A stretch of 64,000 nucleotides of DNA, from assembly GCA_014549065.1 (NCBI GenBank), contig JACDOX010000038.1, positions 2,735,719 to 2,799,718 of the forward strand, written 5' to 3'. Each line of letters opens with the position of its first letter. Position 1 is the stretch's first letter. Below, one piece after another: positions 59,866-64,000 of this stretch. Both the position numbers and the translations under genes were made by a program. Origin of the DNA: Cardinalis cardinalis (lineage: Eukaryota > Chordata > Aves > Passeriformes > Cardinalidae). Below the pieces are notes generated by a model. That model ran no database searches. It was not told the origin of the DNA and saw only the letters and a list, made by a program, of their open reading frames with translations.

Positions 59866-60401
59866 CTAGGAGTAGGCAGCCTGGTTGGTGCCAGACTTGA
59901 CAATGGTGATGACACTGGCCGTAGCCACCTTGGCGGGGGGCCCGTGAGTGGCCACGGTGCGGGCAAAGCCCTGCAGGGCCTCGTACTTGCCACGCAGGGT
60001 GTCGAGCTCCAGGCGCATGGCAGCGTTCTCCCGGGCCAGCTTGTCCACCTCCCACTCCAGCTCCATCTTCTGCTTCTGCAGCTCTTCCTTCTGGCAGACG
60101 CGCTTCACTCGGCAGCTGGCAGCATAACCCCGGTTCTTCAGCGTCCGACGACGCTGCTTCAGCCTCGCCACCTCCTCCTTGGAGAGGCCCCGCAGGTGGT
60201 GGTTGAGTTCGCGCACTGACAGCCCCATCAGCTCCTCATCNGACAGCAGCGGAGTGTTCTCCCCCAGCTCCCGCTTCACCTGCCGGAGAGAGGGGTGGTT
60301 GGGTTGTCTGAAACCCCCAAAACCAGCCCCATGGCTCCCAAGCCCCTGTTCCCACTGGNGCTCACCTTCAAAGCCTTGCTGGAGAGCCCGTCTGCAGCCA
60401 T
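59866..60401 (-). CDS. MAFF: Small Maf transcription factor MafF (2 coding exons)
   Basis: A nuclear bZIP protein without a transactivation domain. Small Mafs form homodimers that repress, or heterodimers with NRF and BACH proteins, at MARE/ARE sites. Exon 60366-60401 encodes 12 residues from the ATG (MAADGLSSKALK), and exon 59866-60279 encodes the rest plus the stop; the intron is GT-AG. The protein is 149 aa, which is the chicken MafF length as I recall. The extended homology region is at about 26-50 (DEELMGLSVRELNHHLRGLS). The basic region carries KNRGYAASCRVKR, with the Maf-type Tyr64. A leucine zipper spans about 76-115, and the C-terminus is SVITIVKSGTNQAAYS. V13-K14-R15-E16 is a SUMO consensus, and K14 is the known site in small Mafs; the codons lie right at the splice junction. 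The zipper has LEWEV where human has LEREV. One N falls at a third codon position (Ser25). Confidence 0.96.
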
Positions 60402-60423
60402 CCTTTCCTCACTCCGGCCCTGC

Positions 60424-60560
60424 TGAGCAGTCAGGAGAAAAGCTGGTTACTGCCAGCCCCGTATTCCTCACCTCAGAAGAGAGGACACCGGCCCTGCTGG
60501 TCCCCTGCCCGCTGCCCACATCCCCCCCCACCCCGGGCCGCATGACTCATCCCACTCCTT
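60424..60560 (-). other. MAFF: MAFF upstream intron and candidate internal first exon
   Basis: On the minus strand an acceptor (CTGCTCAG) ends at about 60424-60427, just upstream of the ATG exon. A strong donor, CTTCTGAG|GTGAGG, ends a possible exon at 60472. A TATA-like TATAAATA at 60589-60582 would place a start near 60558, giving an exon of about 87 nt that carries an AP-1 site. This would be an alternative first exon beside the CpG-island exons farther upstream, and it is inferred only from sequence. Confidence 0.4.
60542..60550. promoter_or_regulatory. AP-1 site ATGACTCAT
   Basis: A palindromic TRE with flanking A/T, the preferred core for Fos/Jun and also a core read by small Maf heterodimers. 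It lies about 140 bp upstream of the MAFF ATG and about 30-40 bp downstream of a TATA-like sequence on the minus strand. Confidence 0.55.
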
Positions 60561-60581
60561 TTAAAAAGTACATAGTAATAA

Positions 60582-60589
60582 TATTTATA
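60582..60589 (-). promoter_or_regulatory. MAFF: TATA-like box upstream of MAFF
   Basis: Minus-strand TATAAATA in an AT-rich island of about 60 bp surrounded by GC-rich sequence. The position fits a TATA element 30 bp before a start near 60558, feeding the donor at 60472. It could also be chance in an AT-rich patch. Confidence 0.4.
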
Positions 60590-61539
60590 GCAATGATGAC
60601 TGCAAGCAATAATAATAATGGGGCAAGGATGGACCTCCCACCCTCCTTCATCCCATCACGAGAGGGTTGGGATGCTGCTCTGCCCAGGGGACCCAAAATG
60701 CCCCAGCCGCCTGCTGGGAAGCCAAGCCTTCCCCGCGGGGAAGGAACACAGGCGAGATCCGCCCGAGGCTGAAGGGAAAGTAAAAGCGGCAGCCCCACCG
60801 AGTGACACCGTGGCGAAGTCACCCAGCCGGGACCCGCGGGGAGGTGCCGCCCCACTGCCCGGCGAGAGCCCCGCGNGTCCCGGCGCAAGGAAGGGTCGGG
60901 TGTCCCAGATCCGGGGGCGGGCGAAGGGTCGCGGTCACGAAGCGCAGGCGGGTGAAGGGGTGAAGTGGCCGCCCCGTGATTCAGCAGCCCAGGCGTGAAA
61001 GTCANGGAAGCGGTGCCTGCCCCTCGCCGATGGCCGGGCCCTCCCCGTCCCGGGGTTCGGAGAGTGAGGAGGGGTCCGGAACCCCGGACCCCAGCCCAGC
61101 AGCCTCTCCCTACCTCGGGGAATCCCGGTCTCGGTAGGAGAGCTCTCAGACGGACGAGGGGGGCGGGACGGGGCCGAGAGCGCCCCGAGAGGAATGAGGG
61201 GCTGGAGGGGGGCGGCGGGAAAGGTGGAGCCGGGCCGGCTGGAAGCTGATGCAATCCGGACCGGGGATCCGCCGCCGGAGCCGAAGGAGCGGCGGCGGAT
61301 CCCTGCGGGGCGGTGGCCGGGAATTGGAAAAGAAGAACCGACGGCCCCGAGCGCGGCCGGCCGGCCGGCCCCCCCCCCGTCCCGTTCCCCCCAGCCCTAG
61401 TCCCGGTCCCGATCCCCGCCTTCGGCGGCGGCAGAGAGGCCTCCAGCCCGTGCTGGACCCCGCCGCCCCCTTCTCCCGACCGCCCCGCGAGGGACGAAGG
61501 CAAGGCGGGAGCGGAGGGGCCGCTCCGGCCGGCGCTCAC

Positions 61540-61660
61540 CTGGCAGCTGCGCTGCTCCCGCGGGGCCGCTGCCGGGTCGGGGCGTCGGGCGGCGCCGCCA
61601 ACCTCGCTCTCCGCGATTACTCACCCGCGGATTCTTTTCATTCATAAAAACACAGTCATG
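61540..61660 (-). other. MAFF: Candidate noncoding first exon of MAFF
   Basis: The minus-strand donor GCTGCCAG|GTGAGC ends at 61540. The CRE lies about 125 bp upstream of it. An alternative donor just upstream (61625) would give a shorter exon. The start is not defined by sequence. Confidence 0.45.
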
Positions 61661-61663
61661 CGG

Positions 61664-61671
61664 TGACGTCA
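61664..61671. promoter_or_regulatory. Full CRE (TGACGTCA) at the MAFF promoter
   Basis: A palindromic CRE in GCGGTGACGTCACCCT, upstream of the MAFF noncoding exon on the minus strand and about 600 bp from the PLA2G6 ATG. It may act on both divergent genes. Confidence 0.7.
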
Positions 61672-62029
61672 CCCTCGCCGCGCCCCCTCGCTGCCGCTGC
61701 CGCGCGGGGCGGCCGCTGCCCTTAAAGCGCCCCGCGGTGCCAGCGCGCACTACAGGCTGCCAGCACGCACCGCACGCCGCGCTGTGAACGCGGCCGCGCT
61801 CCAACAGCGCTGGCTTGAGCTCGAATTCAGGGGTGGCGTATGACCGATGACCGGCCCTGCCNGGAGCAGAACGCCCCACCGAAATGGGCCGCTACCGCTT
61901 TAAGAAGGACGGCCCCACCCCTGCCGCCCCGCCCCTCACAAAGATGGCGCCTTCCACCCTCCTCCCCCGGCAGCCGGCGGGCGAAGCTTTAATCCCGCCC
62001 CTATGGCCCCGCCCCGGAAACGACGCTGC

Positions 62030-62100
62030 TGATTGGCCCGTCCCGGGGGGCGGTGCCGGCGATTGGCGGGCCGCGCGCGGGGGGCGGTGCGCGGGGGGCA
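62030..62100 (+). promoter_or_regulatory. PLA2G6: PLA2G6 core promoter with twin CCAAT boxes
   Basis: Two inverted CCAAT boxes (GATTGG) start exactly 30 bp apart and each is followed by a GGGGGGCGGTG GC box, as if a unit of about 30 bp had been duplicated. NF-Y often binds paired CCAAT boxes at about this spacing. The pair lies about 210-240 bp before the PLA2G6 ATG. Confidence 0.6.
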
Positions 62101-62271
62101 CTGGGGGCCCGTCGTGCTTTGCCCGGCGCCATTCCCGGATCCAGCTCGACCCCGTTCCCGCCNCCGCTGTCACCCAGCCGCGCTCCGGGCCACGCCGTGC
62201 GTGCAAGGGCAGGGCCGGCGGAGCCAGTGGCCGCCTTTCCCTCGGGAGAAGCCGCCTGAGGCTCTGGGAAG

Positions 62272-63192
62272 ATGCAGTTTTTTGGGCGGCTGCTGGACAC
62301 CTTCAGCAGCGTCTCGCAGATCTTCTCCAACCCGTACCGCGTGAGGGAGGTGCCGGCCGCCGAGTACGCCGGTCACACCTGCCTGCGGGAGGAGGGCAGG
62401 GTGGCCCTGTACAAGAACAGCCTCTCTCGCTCCTGGGACTGCGTGCTGGTGAATCCGCAGAGCCCGCAGGTCGCGTTCCGGTGAGTGGCAGACCTTTAGC
62501 CGTCCCTGCTGACGTGGGAAAACAAGGACCCCAAATTGCTGATGTCGGGGCTGCTTCGAGGCCGTGGGGTGTTGTGTTGAAGCAGCAGGTGGGCTGGGAG
62601 GGGTGGAAGGCCNGTGCGTGTGCTGGTGGAGGATTTGCTGCAAAACAGCTCGTGGAATCAGGACAAACATTGCGACCACAGGCAGCTGTGCTATGGTTCA
62701 GGGTATCCGTGTGTTCCCAATGCATTTCTGCTCGTTCCTGTTGGTGTCCTGCAACCACAGGATACTTCTGAGCAGAACCTAACATTGTTCAGGAACAGGG
62801 ATGCTCTCTTCAGTGAAGTAGCTTCCCTGCTTCCCTTGGAGCAAGGGTGACACTAGTTGAAGAAGGAGAGGAAAGTTCCCAGCACTGCCATTTGGAAAAG
62901 AGCTGTTTCCCTCAGATACACGGGATTAGGGTTATTCCTTTGAGCAGGATGAACCCTGTGCTTGCCTTTTCTCCAGGCTCTTCCAGCTGGACAACGAAGC
63001 AGACGCCCTGGTATGCTTTGAGCAATATGCCCGGCAGCTGCGCCCTTTCTACGAGAGCTCGTGCCAGCCCTTGTCCCTGGAGGAGCTGCAGCAGCTCAGC
63101 GACTGCGTCCGCAGCTACCCCGGCTGGTCCCCGGCACACCTCGCCGTGGAGTTCGGCCGCCGCGAGACCTTCCGGCACAACCACATCCTGAG
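62272..63192 (+). CDS. PLA2G6: Calcium-independent phospholipase A2 beta, first two coding exons (partial)
   Basis: PLA2G6 (iPLA2-beta) releases fatty acids from the sn-2 position of phospholipids and works in membrane remodelling; loss causes infantile neuroaxonal dystrophy in humans. Exons 62272-62480 and 62977-63192 give about 141 residues beginning MQFFGRLLDTFSSVSQIFSN, against MQFFGRL in human. The second exon encodes FQLDNEADAL, LRPFYESS and AHLAVEFG, all recognisable against the human N-terminus. The ankyrin repeats and the lipase site (GXSXG) lie in later exons beyond the window. The ATG has AAGATGC, with A at -3. Exon 1 has a good GTGAGT donor, and exon 2 ends at AG|GCAAGG, a GC donor (see findings). 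The gene continues past 64000. Confidence 0.93.
62481..62976 (+). other. PLA2G6: PLA2G6 intron after the first coding exon
   Basis: A 496-bp intron with a GTGAGT donor and TTTTCTCCAG acceptor. It contains no recognisable repeat or gene. Confidence 0.8.
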
Positions 63193-63512
63193 GCAAGGAG
63201 CACGCTGTCTGCAGGGGGTCCCTGCTCAGACGGAGCTTGCAGGGCAGGCTGGGCTGTGTTAGAGTGTCCCTTCTTTGCTGTGGAAGCTGGCTGGTGGGCT
63301 TCAGCCTGCTGCTGCGGAGCCTGCAGCTCTGGTGTTTGAAGTAAAGGATTGAGGTGTCCTGTTAGAGACCTGGGTTATGTTATTGCAGCCCTTGTGGAGC
63401 AGATTTNTGCAGGAGGTTTTGCTCACTTTGTAAGCGCTGAGAGTGGTGGTATGGTAGGACTGCCTGGAAGGAGGTTTTGGACACAAGGACTTGTTTTTTC
63501 ATGGGGAAGTTC

Positions 63513-64000
63513 TGCTGTGATTTAACCCCAGCCACCAGCCAAGCCCCATGCAGCCACTCCTCATTCTCCCACAAGAGGAAGTGGGGAGAGAATTGAAAGG
63601 GCAAAAGGTAGAAAACCTGGGCTGAGATAAAGAAAGGGAAAGCAAAAGCTGTGTTCACAAGCAAAGTAAAACAAGGAATTGAATCACTGCTTCCCATGGG
63701 CAAGCAGGTGTTCAGCCACCTCCAGGGCTCCATCACGTATTGTGGTGACTTGGGAAGACAAACACCATCACTCAAAATGTCATTCCCCTTCCTCCTTCTC
63801 CCCATGCTTTATATACTAAGCATGGTGTCATATGGGCTGAAAAATCCCTTTGGTCACCTNTCCCAGCTGTGTTTCCTCCAGTCTCCCCTGCACCTCCTTA
63901 CCAGTGGATCAGTATGAAAAGCAGAAAANGCCTTGGCTCTGTGTAAACCCTGCTTAGCCGTAACAAAAACATCTCTGTATTGTCAACTTTGTGTTCAGCA
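63513..64000 (-). mobile_element. Avian ERV LTR, antisense, cut by the window end
   Basis: The plus strand begins TGCTGTGATTTAACCCCAGC, then TTGAGATAAAG-like text (GCTGAGATAAAGAAAGG), a TTTATATACTAAGCATGGTG core, TCATATGGGC, CCCTTTGGTCACC, and TGTAAACCCTGCTTAGC. This order matches the reverse complement of a well-known avian LTR: on the minus strand it has a TATATAA box after ATATGAC and ends in TTAAATCACAGCA. So the LTR reads on the minus strand, antisense to PLA2G6. Its 5' end lies beyond 64000 and no internal viral sequence is visible here. Confidence 0.85.

Larger units (their letters stand above)
60780..62480. promoter_or_regulatory. Divergent CpG island of MAFF and PLA2G6
   Basis: Very high CpG from about 60.78 to 62.48 kb covers the 5' ends of both genes. 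On the minus side are donors at 61114 (GAG|GTAGGG) and 61540 (CCAG|GTGAGC), and another GG|GTGAGT at 61625. On the plus side the island runs into the PLA2G6 ATG exon. Elements include a full CRE (61664-61671), two ATTGG boxes (62032-62036 and 62062-62066), GC boxes and a YY1-like AAGATGGCG (61941-61949). Confidence 0.75.

Noticed and set aside
60547..61539. 330-codon minus-strand open frame upstream of MAFF
   Set aside because: It runs across CpG-island sequence and several good splice sites, and the translation is low-complexity with a chance hydrophobic end from the AT-rich patch.
61841..61854. TGACCGATGACCGG, a DR1-like nuclear receptor site
   Set aside because: Both half-sites deviate from TGACCT at the last base, and a 7-bp repeat of this size is weak evidence in a promoter without other support.
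61884..62771. 295-codon plus-strand open frame over the PLA2G6 start
   Set aside because: It reads through the real first coding exon and its donor in another frame. The true frame is fixed by homology to PLA2G6.
1..64000. CRISPR arrays, operons, phage or bacterial genes, tRNA and rRNA genes
   Set aside because: None of the expected repeat spacing, ribosome-binding sites or cloverleaf/rRNA sequence was seen. All firm genes are spliced vertebrate genes.

Overview
The window is ordinary vertebrate nuclear DNA, almost certainly from a bird. The genes are split by GT-AG introns, promoters sit in CpG islands, several CR1 LINE fragments carry the typical avian 3' end, and the stretch running off the right edge matches a widespread avian ERV LTR as I remember it. 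Single N bases are scattered through the whole window and look like ambiguous (probably heterozygous) sites. I found no bacterial, phage, CRISPR or plasmid feature.

Four protein genes are recognisable: CSNK1E (+), TMEM184B (+), MAFF (-) and the 5' end of PLA2G6 (+, leaving the window on the right). This is the same order and relative orientation as I recall for human 22q13.1, so the block is conserved synteny.

Layout. 1-1.2 kb: upstream sequence without a recognisable gene. 1.2-2.3 kb: CpG island and noncoding first exon of CSNK1E. 5.86-25.1 kb: CSNK1E coding exons (nine, joined CDS 1,251 nt, 416 aa) and a 3'UTR split by an intron. 25.1-26.6 kb: short intergenic gap. 26.6-27.3 kb: CpG island, full CRE and noncoding first exon of TMEM184B. 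27-39.5 kb: its long first intron. 39.6-54.2 kb: eight TMEM184B coding exons (410 aa from the first ATG) plus a candidate 24-nt microexon. 54.2-57.3 kb: 3'UTR. 57.3-58.3 kb: gap between convergent genes. 58.3-60.4 kb: MAFF 3'UTR and coding exons (149 aa). 60.5-62.3 kb: a CpG-rich divergent promoter region shared by MAFF and PLA2G6. 62.27-63.19 kb: the first two coding exons of PLA2G6. 63.5-64 kb: an antisense ERV LTR in its intron.

The genes do not form one pathway: CSNK1E is a clock and Wnt kinase, TMEM184B a seven-pass membrane protein, MAFF a small Maf transcription factor, and PLA2G6 a calcium-independent phospholipase. I see no new multi-gene system. The items most worth checking are regulatory: the TMEM184B microexon, a GC splice donor in PLA2G6, a candidate internal TATA/AP-1 promoter in MAFF, a 16-bp CRE block shared by the TMEM184B and MAFF promoters, and short upstream ORFs in two 5'UTRs.
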